A stretch of 19,964 nucleotides of DNA, from the NCBI GenBank assembly GCA_934096025.1, contig CAKOLP010000002.1, positions 1 through 19,964 of the forward strand, given 5' to 3'. Under the pieces are notes generated by a model. That model searched no databases. It had not been told where the DNA came from and saw nothing but the letters and a program-made list of their open reading frames with translations. Positions 7,690 to 14,867 of this stretch are shown here, one piece after another. The DNA is from an uncultured Bacilli bacterium (lineage in GTDB: Bacteria; Bacillota_I; Bacilli_A; RF39; UBA660). Both the position numbers and the translations under genes were made by a program. Position 1 is the first letter of the stretch. Every line of letters starts with the position of its first letter.

Positions 7690-8196
7690 TTATAATTCCT
7701 CAACTTTCTTGCCACGAAGTTTTGCAATATGTTCTGGAGTTCTTTGGCTCTTTAATGCTTCTAAAGTTGCCTTAGCTACATTTACTTGTGTATTAGCCCC
7801 AAGTGACTTAGCAACAATATCCTTAACACCAGCAAGTTCTAATACAGCCCGAGCAGCACCACCAGCGATGATACCACGACCTTCTTTAGCAGGCTTAACT
7901 AAAACTACAGCTCTACCAACTTTTGCTTGTGCTTCATGAGGAATAGTTCTTCCATCTTGTAAAGCTACTTTACAAACATTTTTATTTGCAGCTTGTAAAG
8001 CTTTCTTAATTGCTTCTGGTACTTCATTAGCTTTTCCACTACCAATACCAACTAAACCTTTACGGTTTCCAACAGCAACTGTAGCAGAGAAACGAAAATG
8101 TCTACCACCTTGAGTAACTTTTGTTACCCTAGTTATAGCAATAACTTTTTCTTCTAATAAATTCTTTTTTTCTTGTCTTTTAAAATCTTTTCTCAT
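7690..8196 (-). CDS. rpsE: 30S ribosomal protein S5
   Basis: S5 helps keep decoding accurate and lines the mRNA entry path together with S3 and S4. The 168-residue product has the double-stranded-RNA-binding-like N-terminal domain with GGRHFRFSATVAVGN and GLVGIGSGKANEVPEAI. The C-terminal domain has GGAARAVLELAGVKDI and SLGANTQVNVAKATLEAL. The ribosome binding site is TAGGAGG, made from the rplR stop codon, 4 nt before ATG. Confidence 0.97.
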   Translation of the reverse strand: MRKDFKRQEKKNLLEEKVIAITRVTKVTQGGRHFRFSATVAVGNRKGLVGIGSGKANEVPEAIKKALQAANKNVCKVALQDGRTIPHEAQAKVGRAVVLVKPAKEGRGIIAGGAARAVLELAGVKDIVAKSLGANTQVNVAKATLEALKSQRTPEHIAKLRGKKVEEL

Positions 8197-8204
8197 GCTA
8201 CCTC

Positions 8205-8561
8205 CTAAAACTCTAATCCTGCTTCTCTAGCAGCTTCTGCTAAAGCTTTTACTCTACCATGATATTGATATCCACCACGGTCAAACACAACTTTTTTAAC
8301 ATTTAACTTAAGAGCTTTTTTAGCAATATCAGCACCAACTGCTTTAGCACCCTCAATATTACCACCATTTTGAATCTTAAGTTCTAAGTTAGAAGAACTA
8401 GCAAGGGTTGTTCCAGTTTCATCAACAATAATTTGAGCATAAATACCTTTATTTGATCTAAAAACATTTAATCTTGGCACTTCTTTAGTTCCACTAATGT
8501 TCTTACGAACTCTTTCATGACGTCTTAAACGTGCCTTATTATTAGCTTCTTTTTTAATCAT
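8205..8561 (-). CDS. rplR: 50S ribosomal protein L18
   Basis: L18 binds 5S rRNA and joins it, with L5, to the large subunit. The 118-residue product has a basic N-terminus (KARLRRHERVRKNISG), the RLNVFRSNKGIYAQIIVDE strand pair, and the C-terminal signature VVFDRGGYQYHGRVKALAEA. Its length is normal. It sits 14 nt after rplF with a GGGAGGAG ribosome binding site that begins in the rplF TAG stop. Confidence 0.97.
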   Translation of the reverse strand: MIKKEANNKARLRRHERVRKNISGTKEVPRLNVFRSNKGIYAQIIVDETGTTLASSSNLELKIQNGGNIEGAKAVGADIAKKALKLNVKKVVFDRGGYQYHGRVKALAEAAREAGLEF

Positions 8562-8575
8562 ACTTTAACTCCTCC

Positions 8576-9112
8576 CTATGCAGCTTTCTTTCCTTCTTTA
8601 CGACGAATCTTTTCACCTTTGTAACGAATACCTTTACCTTTATAAGGTTCTGGTTCTCTTACTTTTCGAACATTTGCCGCAAATTCAGATACTTTTTGTT
8701 TATCAATACCATGAATAGTAATTTCTGTATTACTTTCACTAGTAACAGATAACCCCTCAGGTGCTTCCATTACTACTGGATGTGAATATCCTGCATTAAT
8801 AGTAATCTTATTACCACTAACATTAAAACGATATCCAACCCCAACAGCTTCAAGGCCTTTATCATAACCTTTTGAAACACCAATAATCATATTATTAATT
8901 AATGAATTAGTTGTCCCTTGAAGCATATTAGCTTTCTTACTTTCTTTAACTTGTTTAGTTAAAACTGTATTATCAACAACTTCTACACTAATTAAATCAC
9001 TAAAATTATATGTAAGTTCCCCTTTAGGTCCCTTTACACTAACTACATTTTTATCTACACTTACAGTTACACCGTCAGGTAAACTAAGTCTTCTATCACC
9101 TATTCTACTCAT
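8576..9112 (-). CDS. rplF: 50S ribosomal protein L6
   Basis: L6 lies near the sarcin-ricin loop and the factor-binding site. The 178-residue product has the two related alpha-beta domains of the family. The first starts SRIGDRRLSLPDGVTVSV. The second carries the conserved end PEPYKGKGIRYKGEKIRRKEGKKA. ATG at 9112 is 6 nt after the rpsH stop. Nothing unusual is seen. Confidence 0.97.
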   Translation of the reverse strand: MSRIGDRRLSLPDGVTVSVDKNVVSVKGPKGELTYNFSDLISVEVVDNTVLTKQVKESKKANMLQGTTNSLINNMIIGVSKGYDKGLEAVGVGYRFNVSGNKITINAGYSHPVVMEAPEGLSVTSESNTEITIHGIDKQKVSEFAANVRKVREPEPYKGKGIRYKGEKIRRKEGKKAA

Positions 9113-9118
9113 AATACC

Positions 9119-9517
9119 TTACCATATATAGGCAAGAACTTCGCCTCCTAACTTTTTAGCTCTAGCTTCTTTATCAGTCATCAAACCCTCAGAAGTAGAG
9201 ATAATAGCAATACCTAGTCCGTTTAGAACATGAGGAATTTCATCCACTTTAGCATAAACTCTTAAACCAGATTTACTAATTCTTTTAAGTCCTGTAATAA
9301 CTCTTTCTTTCTTATCTCCATACTTTAATGTTAAAGTTAATTTATCACCATTATTATATTTTTCATACACATAATCAGTAATATAACCCTCACGCTTTAG
9401 TATTTCAGCAATGCCCAATGTCATTTTAGTACCAATAACTTCTACTGTACTATATTTCATTTGATTTGCATTACGAATACGAGTTAACATATCTGCTATT
9501 TTATCTTGTACAAACAT
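9119..9517 (-). CDS. rpsH: 30S ribosomal protein S8
   Basis: S8 is a primary 16S rRNA binder that organises the central domain; in many bacteria it represses the spc operon. The 132-residue product starts with IADMLTRIRNANQMKY and ends with the family signature STSEGLMTDKEARAKKLGGE followed by VLAYIW. The AAGGAGG ribosome binding site lies directly behind the rpsN TAG stop. Whether S8 also represses translation here cannot be seen from the sequence. Confidence 0.97.
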   Translation of the reverse strand: MFVQDKIADMLTRIRNANQMKYSTVEVIGTKMTLGIAEILKREGYITDYVYEKYNNGDKLTLTLKYGDKKERVITGLKRISKSGLRVYAKVDEIPHVLNGLGIAIISTSEGLMTDKEARAKKLGGEVLAYIW

Positions 9518-9529
9518 TTTTTCCTCCTT

Positions 9530-9715
9530 CTACCAACTAGATTTCTTAACACCAGGTAATTTACCTTCATTTGCAAGTTCTCTAAAACAAATTCTGCAAA
9601 TTCCATATTTTCTTAAAACACCATGAGGTCTTCCACAACGATTACATCTTGTATAAGCTCTTGTAGAAAACTTTGGAGTTCTTTTGTTTTTAACAATCAT
9701 ACTTTTCTTTGCCAT
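9530..9715 (-). CDS. rpsN: 30S ribosomal protein S14, zinc type
   Basis: S14 is a small-subunit head protein. I start at ATG 9715, giving 61 residues beginning AKKSMIVKNKRTPKF, because a full TAAGGAGG (TAA = rplE stop) lies 5 nt upstream. A start at 9748 would run into rplE and add a non-family leader. The short length and the C24-x2-C27, C40-x2-C43 zinc ribbon mark it as the zinc-dependent type. The C-terminus GKLPGVKKSSW is typical. Confidence 0.97.
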   Translation of the reverse strand: MAKKSMIVKNKRTPKFSTRAYTRCNRCGRPHGVLRKYGICRICFRELANEGKLPGVKKSSW

Positions 9716-9725
9716 AGTGTCCTCC

Positions 9726-10265
9726 TTAATTCTTAAAAGGCATTCCAAAGCCTTTTAACAAAGTCTTAGCTTCTTCATTACTTTTAGCAGTCGTAACAAA
9801 TATAATATCCATACCACGTACTTTTAAAACTTCATCATATTCTATTTCAGGAAATATAAGTTGTTCTTTAATACCAATTGTATAGTTTCCTTTTCCGTCA
9901 AAAGCATGGGGAGAAACACCACGAAAATCTCTAACTCGAGGTAGTCCAACACGAACTAACTTTTCAAAGAAGTTATACATATTTTCTCCTCTTAAAGTAA
10001 CTTTTACTCCAACAGGTTGACCTTCTCTTAATTTAAATCCAGCTATAGACTTACGAGCCTTAGTAACAACGCTTTTTTGACCACTTATTACTTCCAAATC
10101 TTTAAGTGCTGCAGTAATAAACTTTTCATCTTTACTACCCTCACCAACACCCATGTTAATAACAATCTTTTCTAATTTTGGAACTTCCATAACAGTAGTA
10201 TAATTATGTTCTTTCATAAGTTCTGGAACAATTTTTTCATCATATAATTTTCTAAAATTACTCAT
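9726..10265 (-). CDS. rplE: 50S ribosomal protein L5
   Basis: L5 binds 5S rRNA and touches the P-site tRNA in the central protuberance. The 179-residue product has the family marks KIVINMGVGEG, KLREGQPVGVKVTLRGENMY, LPRVRDFRGVS and GNYTIGIKEQLIFPEIEYD. The length and the ending (LLKGFGMPFKN) are standard. It begins 2 nt after rplX and precedes rpsN, the order found in Bacillota. Confidence 0.98.
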   Translation of the reverse strand: MSNFRKLYDEKIVPELMKEHNYTTVMEVPKLEKIVINMGVGEGSKDEKFITAALKDLEVISGQKSVVTKARKSIAGFKLREGQPVGVKVTLRGENMYNFFEKLVRVGLPRVRDFRGVSPHAFDGKGNYTIGIKEQLIFPEIEYDEVLKVRGMDIIFVTTAKSNEEAKTLLKGFGMPFKN

Positions 10266-10267
10266 AA

Positions 10268-10537
10268 TTACTTACTCGCTTTCTTAGAAGCTTTCTTTTC
10301 CTTTTTTGCTTCTACTTTTTCATCTATTACTTTTACATTAGAAACATGTATAGGGGCTTCAATTTCAAATATTCCACCTTTATCATTCATACTTGTTGGT
10401 TTACTATGCTTTTTAACAATATGTACACCCTCAACAACTACTCTAGATTCTTTCTTTAATGTCTTTAATACTTTACCAGTTTTACCTTTATCAGCACCAG
10501 CAATAACTAAAACATTATCTCCAACTTTTACTTTCAT
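10268..10537 (-). CDS. rplX: 50S ribosomal protein L24, C-terminally shortened
   Basis: L24 starts large-subunit assembly by binding the 5' end of 23S rRNA. The N-terminal KOW domain is clear: VKVGDNVLVIAGADKGKTGK at about residues 3-22, then VEGVHIVKKHSKPT and FEIEAPIHVSNVKVID. The product has only 89 residues, where 100-105 is usual. After VKVID the normal C-terminal segment (the RVGYK...KVR part) is missing and is replaced by a lysine-rich tail, KKEKKASKKASK. The frame is intact and ends in TAA, so this looks like natural shortening. Confidence 0.95.
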   Translation of the reverse strand: MKVKVGDNVLVIAGADKGKTGKVLKTLKKESRVVVEGVHIVKKHSKPTSMNDKGGIFEIEAPIHVSNVKVIDEKVEAKKEKKASKKASK

Positions 10538-10545
10538 ATTGCCTC

Positions 10546-10914
10546 CTATAATACTTCTGGAGCAAGAGATACAATCTTCATATAATCTTTTTCTCTTAAC
10601 TCTCTAGCAACAGGTCCTAAAACACGTGTTCCAATTGGTGATTTATCATCTTTAATTAAAACACAAGCATTATCATCAAACTTAATATAAGATCCGTCAC
10701 TTCTTCTAACGCCTTCAACGCTTCTAACGATAACAGCTTTTACAACTTTACCTTTTTTAACAGGACTATTAGGAATAGCTTTTTTAACTGTTCCTACTAC
10801 TACGTCCCCAATATTACCGTATTTAACTTTAGAACCACCTAGAACTCTTATTACTAAAAGTTCCCTAGCTCCACTGTTATCAGCAACTTTAAGTCTACTT
10901 TCTTGCATTACCAT
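10546..10914 (-). CDS. rplN: 50S ribosomal protein L14
   Basis: L14 sits at the subunit interface and takes part in an intersubunit bridge. The 122-residue product begins MVMQESRLKVADNSGARELL, very close to the family consensus. It continues with GDVVVGTVKKAIPNSPVKKG, VVKAVIVRSVEGVRRSDGSY and a C-terminus containing RVLGPVARELREKDYMKIVS. The ribosome binding site TAGGAGG includes the rpsQ stop codon. Length is standard. Confidence 0.98.
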   Translation of the reverse strand: MVMQESRLKVADNSGARELLVIRVLGGSKVKYGNIGDVVVGTVKKAIPNSPVKKGKVVKAVIVRSVEGVRRSDGSYIKFDDNACVLIKDDKSPIGTRVLGPVARELREKDYMKIVSLAPEVL

Positions 10915-10925
10915 AACAATACCTC

Positions 10926-11183
10926 CTAAAGGATAACAGCTTCAATTAAAACCTCAACAAGTTCATATCTCTTAGTCTTAGATAATGGTCTAGTCATTCT
11001 AATCTTTACTGTATCTCCTACTTTAGCTTTATTTGCCTCATCATGTACGGCATATTTCTTTGAATATTTAACTTGTTTCTTGTATAAAGGATGTTTCTTA
11101 GATGTTTCAATGTTAACAGTTATAGTTTTATTATTAGATGCACTAACAACTTTACCAATTAATTCTTGTTTCTTTTCTGTCAT
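10926..11183 (-). CDS. rpsQ: 30S ribosomal protein S17
   Basis: S17 is an OB-fold protein that binds 16S rRNA helices early in small-subunit assembly. The 85-residue product has IGKVVSASNNKTITVNIE, HPLYKKQVKYSKKYAVHDE and VGDTVKIRMTRPLSKTKRYE, all family-typical. Its ATG overlaps the rpmC stop by one base (TAATG), and GGAGG of the rpmC end serves as ribosome binding site, so translation is likely coupled. Confidence 0.97.
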   Translation of the reverse strand: MTEKKQELIGKVVSASNNKTITVNIETSKKHPLYKKQVKYSKKYAVHDEANKAKVGDTVKIRMTRPLSKTKRYELVEVLIEAVIL

Positions 11184-11386
11184 TATTTATTACCTCCATC
11201 TAATTCTCTTTCTTTAAGAATAGTTTTCATCCTTGCAACATCCCTTCTTAAAACTTTAAGTTCTACAGGTTTTTCTAGTGTTCCACTTGCGTGTTGCATT
11301 CTTTTTGTGAACAATTCCTCTTTTGTAGTTCTAATTTTTTCTTTTAATTCAACATCTGATAATTTTCTTAATTCTTTAATTTCCAA
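11183..11386 (-). CDS. rpmC: 50S ribosomal protein L29, probable TTG start
   Basis: L29 lies by the peptide exit tunnel next to L23. I start at TTG 11386, giving 67 residues beginning (M)EIKELRKLSDVELKEK. GGTGA stands 5 nt upstream, and the product aligns from its first residue with usual L29. ATG at 11398 and GTG at 11395 are also in frame but add MVIL and have poorly spaced binding sites; AAGG touches the ATG. Whichever start is used, the gene overlaps the end of rplP. The core TKRMQHASGTLEKPVELKVL and the helical arms match the family. Confidence 0.9.
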   Translation of the reverse strand: MEIKELRKLSDVELKEKIRTTKEELFTKRMQHASGTLEKPVELKVLRRDVARMKTILKERELDGGNK

Positions 11387-11813
11387 GAGAATCACCATCC
11401 TTTACTTCTTCTTTTTTAACAAATTTTGTTTTAACAGATAACTTATGAGAAGCAAGTCTTAATGCTTCACGAGCTATTTCTTCAGAAACACCAGAAACTT
11501 CAAACATAATCTTACCAGTTTTAACTACTGCTACCCATTCATCAACGTTACCTTTACCTTTACCTTGACGAGTTTCAAGAGGTTTTTTAGTTCTTGGCAT
11601 ATGTGGGAATATGTTAATAAATACTTTACCACCACGTTTCATATAACGAGTCATTGCAATACGAGCAGCTTCTATTTGACGAGCTGAAATCCATCCACCC
11701 TCTAAGGCTTTAAGACCAAATTCACCAAAATGAAGTTCTAAATTACCTTTAGCTTTTCCATCATAACTTACTCTATGACTTTTACGATATTTAGTTCTTT
11801 TTGGCATCAACAT
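11376..11813 (-). CDS. rplP: 50S ribosomal protein L16
   Basis: L16 organises the A-site tRNA region of the large subunit and is added late in assembly. The 145-residue product starts MLMPKRTKYRKSHR. It has FGEFGLKALEGGWISARQIE, ARIAMTRYMKRGGKVFINIF and PLETRQGKGKGNVDEWVAVV, all strongly conserved. Its start lies 23 nt inside the end of rpsC, and its end overlaps rpmC. The last dozen residues (EEVKDGDSLGN) are not conserved and come from the overlap with the rpmC start region. Confidence 0.98.
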   Translation of the reverse strand: MLMPKRTKYRKSHRVSYDGKAKGNLELHFGEFGLKALEGGWISARQIEAARIAMTRYMKRGGKVFINIFPHMPRTKKPLETRQGKGKGNVDEWVAVVKTGKIMFEVSGVSEEIAREALRLASHKLSVKTKFVKKEEVKDGDSLGN

Positions 11814-12468
11814 TTTTATCAGCTCCCTTCACAGTTTTCTTAGCTGGAAGAACTTCGTTTTTATAAATCCAAACTTTAACGCCAATCTTACCATATGTAG
11901 TATCAGCCTCAGCTATAGCATAATCTACATCAGCTCTAATAGTATGTAGTGGCACAGTTCCCTCAGTATACCCTTCAGTTCTAGCCATTTCTGCTCCACC
12001 AAGTCTTCCTGATACAGCAGTTTTACATCCTTTAGCACCAGCTTTCATAACGTTTCTAATAGCTCTTTTTTGGGCAGATCTAAATGGCGCTCTTTGAGAT
12101 ATTTGATTAGCTATATTTTGAGCAACTAATTTAGCATTTAAATCAGGATTTTTTACTTCAATAATATTAACAAATATTTCTTCATCAACTAATTTAGCTA
12201 GTTTCTTTCTTAACTTTTCAATGTCTTCACCACCGCGACCAATGATTACTCCTGGTTTAGCAGTATAGATGGCAACTTCACATTTACCTTTTCTACGACC
12301 TACAACAACACTAGCAATTGCAGCATCTTTAAGGTTCTTTTCTAAATATTCACGAATTTTAATATCGTTCATTAAATATTTAGCATAGTTTTCTTTAGAA
12401 TACCAAGTTCCTTGCCAATCTTTATTAACACCAAGTCTGTACCCTATAGGATTAACTTTTTGTCCCAT
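11791..12468 (-). CDS. rpsC: 30S ribosomal protein S3
   Basis: S3 lines the mRNA entry tunnel and takes part in mRNA unwinding. I start at ATG 12468, giving 225 residues with the family opening GQKVNPIGYRLGVNKDWQGT. GGAG in the rplV end is 9 nt upstream. A start at 12492 would overlap rplV and add eight unrelated residues. The type II KH domain has the GVIIGRGGEDIEKL loop. The C-terminal domain has GCKTAVSGRLGGAEMARTE and TIRADVDYAIAEADTTYGKI. Confidence 0.97.
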   Translation of the reverse strand: MGQKVNPIGYRLGVNKDWQGTWYSKENYAKYLMNDIKIREYLEKNLKDAAIASVVVGRRKGKCEVAIYTAKPGVIIGRGGEDIEKLRKKLAKLVDEEIFVNIIEVKNPDLNAKLVAQNIANQISQRAPFRSAQKRAIRNVMKAGAKGCKTAVSGRLGGAEMARTEGYTEGTVPLHTIRADVDYAIAEADTTYGKIGVKVWIYKNEVLPAKKTVKGADKNVDAKKN

Positions 12469-12469
12469 C

Positions 12470-12817
12470 TTACTTAACTCCCTTCGCATCATCAGTTACT
12501 TTAACAGTAATGTGACTACTTCTCTTATCGTGACGATCTACATTTCCACGACTTGCAAACTTAATTCTTTTGTATACAGGTCCTGGATTTATAAAACATT
12601 CACTAATTCTTAAATCTGCTTCATTAGCACCATTATTATTAACAGCATTAGCTACAGCAGAATTTAAAACCTTTAATATTAATCTACTTGCTTTAGTATT
12701 TGTATTTTCCAAAATACCTCTAGCAGTTTCTACATCTTTACCTCTAATTAAATCCATAGTCATTCTTGCAAGTCTAGGTTTAATTAAAGCATTTTTATGA
12801 ATTGCGTAAGCTTCCAT
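12470..12817 (-). CDS. rplV: 50S ribosomal protein L22
   Basis: L22 sends a beta hairpin into the peptide exit tunnel, where it contacts macrolides and regulatory nascent chains. The 115-residue product has KPRLARMTMDLIRGKDVETA, VLNSAVANAVNNNGANEADL and the hairpin region GPVYKRIKFASRGNVDRHDK, ending KRSSHITVKVTDDAKGVK. The hairpin length looks normal. The TAGGAGG ribosome binding site contains the rpsS stop codon. Confidence 0.97.
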   Translation of the reverse strand: MEAYAIHKNALIKPRLARMTMDLIRGKDVETARGILENTNTKASRLILKVLNSAVANAVNNNGANEADLRISECFINPGPVYKRIKFASRGNVDRHDKRSSHITVKVTDDAKGVK

Positions 12818-12825
12818 TGTACCTC

Positions 12826-13089
12826 CTATTTGTTCCCTGCATGGCCACCAAATTTACGAGTTTGTGAAAATTCTCCCAACTTATGACCAACCATATCTTC
12901 TGTTATATATACCGGTATAAAATCTTTACCGTTATGAACAGCTATTGTATGTCCAACGAAATCAGGAAAAATAGTAGATTTTCTTGACCATGTTTTAATA
13001 ACTGTTTTTTTATTACCTTTATTCATTTCTTGAACCTTTTTCATTAATGATTCTTCAACAAAAGGTCCTTTCTTTAAACTTCTTGCCAT
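12826..13089 (-). CDS. rpsS: 30S ribosomal protein S19
   Basis: S19 is a head protein that forms a complex with S13 near the A and P sites. The 87-residue product starts ARSLKKGPFVEESLMKKV. It has TWSRKSTIFPDFVGHTIAVH and YITEDMVGHKLGEFSQTRKF, very close to consensus, and is a few residues shorter at the C-terminus than the E. coli protein. The ribosome binding site is TAGGAGG from the rplB stop. Confidence 0.98.
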   Translation of the reverse strand: MARSLKKGPFVEESLMKKVQEMNKGNKKTVIKTWSRKSTIFPDFVGHTIAVHNGKDFIPVYITEDMVGHKLGEFSQTRKFGGHAGNK

Positions 13090-13097
13090 TTTTCCTC

Positions 13098-13928
13098 CTA
13101 TTTGTTCTTTCTACTTATAATAAGTTTATCACTTTTCTTCTTATTTTTACGAGTCTTAACTCCAAGTGCAGGTTTACCCCAAGGAGTCATTGGATTCTTA
13201 CGTCCGATTGGTGAACGACCTTCTCCACCACCATGAGGGTGATCATTTGGGTTCATTACAGAACCACGGTTTGTAGGTCTTACTCCCATATGACGCTTTC
13301 TACCAGCTTTACCAAGATTTACTAATTTTACATCTTCATTACCAACAACACCAATTGTTGCCATACAAGTTCCTAAAACTAATCTTGTTTCTCCTGATTG
13401 TAAACGAAGCATTACATATTTACCTTCTCTACCAAGAACTTGAGCCCCAGCTCCAGCACTTCTACATAATTCAGCACCTTTTCCAGGTTTTAATTCAATA
13501 CAATGAACTATTGTACCAACTGGAATATTTTTAAGTGGTAACGCATTACCAACTTTAATATCAGCTGATTCCCCATTTTCAATAATAGCCCCAACTTTTA
13601 AACCATTAGGAGCAATAATATATCTCTTTTCTCCATCACGGTAATTAATTAATGCTATATTAGCTGTTCTATTTGGGTCATATTCAATACTAGCAACTCT
13701 ACCAGTAACTTCTGTTTTATTTCTTTTAAAATCAATAATACGGTATTTTTGTTTAGCTCCTCCACCAATATGGCGAACTGTCATTCTACCTTGATTATTT
13801 CTACCACCAGTTTTACTTTTCTTAACTAATAATGACTTAGTAGGAGCAGAACCAGTTAATTCTTCATTTTTAAGTGTACTCATTCCCCGACGTCCATTAG
13901 TCGTAGGTTTATAATGTTTAATAGCCAT
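13098..13928 (-). CDS. rplB: 50S ribosomal protein L2
   Basis: L2 is a primary 23S rRNA binder needed for subunit joining and peptidyl transferase function. The 276-residue product has the N-terminal tail NGRRGMSTL and the OB-like GGGAKQKYRIIDFKRNKTEV. The SH3-like C-terminal part has GKAGRKRHMGVRPTNRGSVM and NPNDHPHGGGEGRSPIGRK, which includes the conserved histidine region near the catalytic centre. The length is normal. A full TAGGAGGT lies upstream of ATG 13928, shortly after the rplW stop. Confidence 0.98.
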   Translation of the reverse strand: MAIKHYKPTTNGRRGMSTLKNEELTGSAPTKSLLVKKSKTGGRNNQGRMTVRHIGGGAKQKYRIIDFKRNKTEVTGRVASIEYDPNRTANIALINYRDGEKRYIIAPNGLKVGAIIENGESADIKVGNALPLKNIPVGTIVHCIELKPGKGAELCRSAGAGAQVLGREGKYVMLRLQSGETRLVLGTCMATIGVVGNEDVKLVNLGKAGRKRHMGVRPTNRGSVMNPNDHPHGGGEGRSPIGRKNPMTPWGKPALGVKTRKNKKKSDKLIISRKNK

Positions 13929-13945
13929 AATTCTTACCTCCTAAC

Positions 13946-14221
13946 CTAAATTTCTATAGAAGAACCATTTTTCAAAGTAACAATAGCTTTTTTATAAGTC
14001 TTAGTTCTTCCGGCATATTTGCCAACTCTTTTTCTCTTTGATTTTGTATTAAGTGTATTTACACTTTCAACTTCTACTTTAAAAGCATCTTCAATAGCTT
14101 TCTTTATTTCAGTTTTTGTAGCACTTTTACTAACTTTAAAAGTATAAACGTTATTTTGTCTATTAGCCATTGACTTTTCAGTAATTACTGGTGCAATAAT
14201 AACATCTGCGTAATGTTTCAT
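13946..14221 (-). CDS. rplW: 50S ribosomal protein L23
   Basis: L23 sits at the tunnel exit and is the docking point for trigger factor and signal recognition particle. The 91-residue product has DVIIAPVITEKSMANRQNNV and YTFKVSKSATKTEIKKAIED, then KRKRVGKYAGRTKTYKKAIV. It shares one base with the rplD stop (TAATG), a sign of coupled translation. Confidence 0.97.
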   Translation of the reverse strand: MKHYADVIIAPVITEKSMANRQNNVYTFKVSKSATKTEIKKAIEDAFKVEVESVNTLNTKSKRKRVGKYAGRTKTYKKAIVTLKNGSSIEI

Positions 14222-14844
14222 TATTTAAGCACCTCCTCAATCTTTTTAACAGCTTCTTCATCACAAACAACATAATCTGCATTTATTAAATCATAAACAT
14301 TCACTTCATCAGCATATATAACTAAGCAATTTGCTAAGTTTCTAGTCGCTAAATATAAATTAACAGCATCATCACTTGTAACAAATAACACTTTATCTGC
14401 AAGTTTTAAATTATCAAGTAAAGCTAAGGCATCTTTTGTTTTAGCACTTTCTAAATTAAAGTTTTCTACTACAGTCAATGTTTTAGCCAAAGCTTTTTCT
14501 GTTAAAGCACTCTTTAATGCAAGCACTCTTTCTTTCTTATTAATCTTAAAGCTATAATCACGATTACCAACACCAAATGGCACTCCGCCGCCTCTCCATT
14601 GTGTAGCTCTTATACTACCTTGACGAGCTCTACCAGTTCCTTTTTGTTTCCAAGGCTTTCTTCCACCACCAGAAACTTCACTTCTATTTTTAGTTTTTCT
14701 TGTTCCTTGACGTGTAGCATCTAGTTGTAAACGAATCATTTTCTTTAGTGCATCATCATTTAATTCAATATTGAAAATGCTATCACTTAATGTTAAATCT
14801 TTTACTTTTTCACCATTAAGGTTCTTAACACTTATCTTTGTCAT
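14221..14844 (-). CDS. rplD: 50S ribosomal protein L4
   Basis: L4 reaches into the exit tunnel with a long basic loop; in gamma-proteobacteria it also represses the S10 operon. The 207-residue product has the loop region ATRQGTRKTKNRSEVSGGGR, then KPWKQKGTGRARQGSIRATQ and WRGGGVPFGVGNRDYSFKIN. The C-terminal globular part is typical in length. Control of this operon by L4 cannot be shown here, although a leader precedes rpsJ. Confidence 0.97.
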   Translation of the reverse strand: MTKISVKNLNGEKVKDLTLSDSIFNIELNDDALKKMIRLQLDATRQGTRKTKNRSEVSGGGRKPWKQKGTGRARQGSIRATQWRGGGVPFGVGNRDYSFKINKKERVLALKSALTEKALAKTLTVVENFNLESAKTKDALALLDNLKLADKVLFVTSDDAVNLYLATRNLANCLVIYADEVNVYDLINADYVVCDEEAVKKIEEVLK

Positions 14845-14867
14845 TTTAATTCCTTTCTAAGCAAGTA

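Noticed and set aside
7689..7727. Longer N-terminus for rplO from ATG 7727
   Set aside because: It overlaps the rpsE coding end and adds 13 residues unlike L15; ATG 7688 has a well-placed GAGGA.
7709..7939. Plus-strand frames opposite ribosomal genes (also 3808-3996, 11166-11441 and 12570-12800)
   Set aside because: They are mirror frames of strongly conserved ribosomal protein genes, with no family match of their own.
9716..9748. Longer N-terminus for rpsN from ATG 9748
   Set aside because: It runs into rplE, and a full TAAGGAGG points to ATG 9715.
12469..12492. Longer N-terminus for rpsC from ATG 12492
   Set aside because: It overlaps rplV and adds MMRRELSK before the family start MGQKVNPIG.
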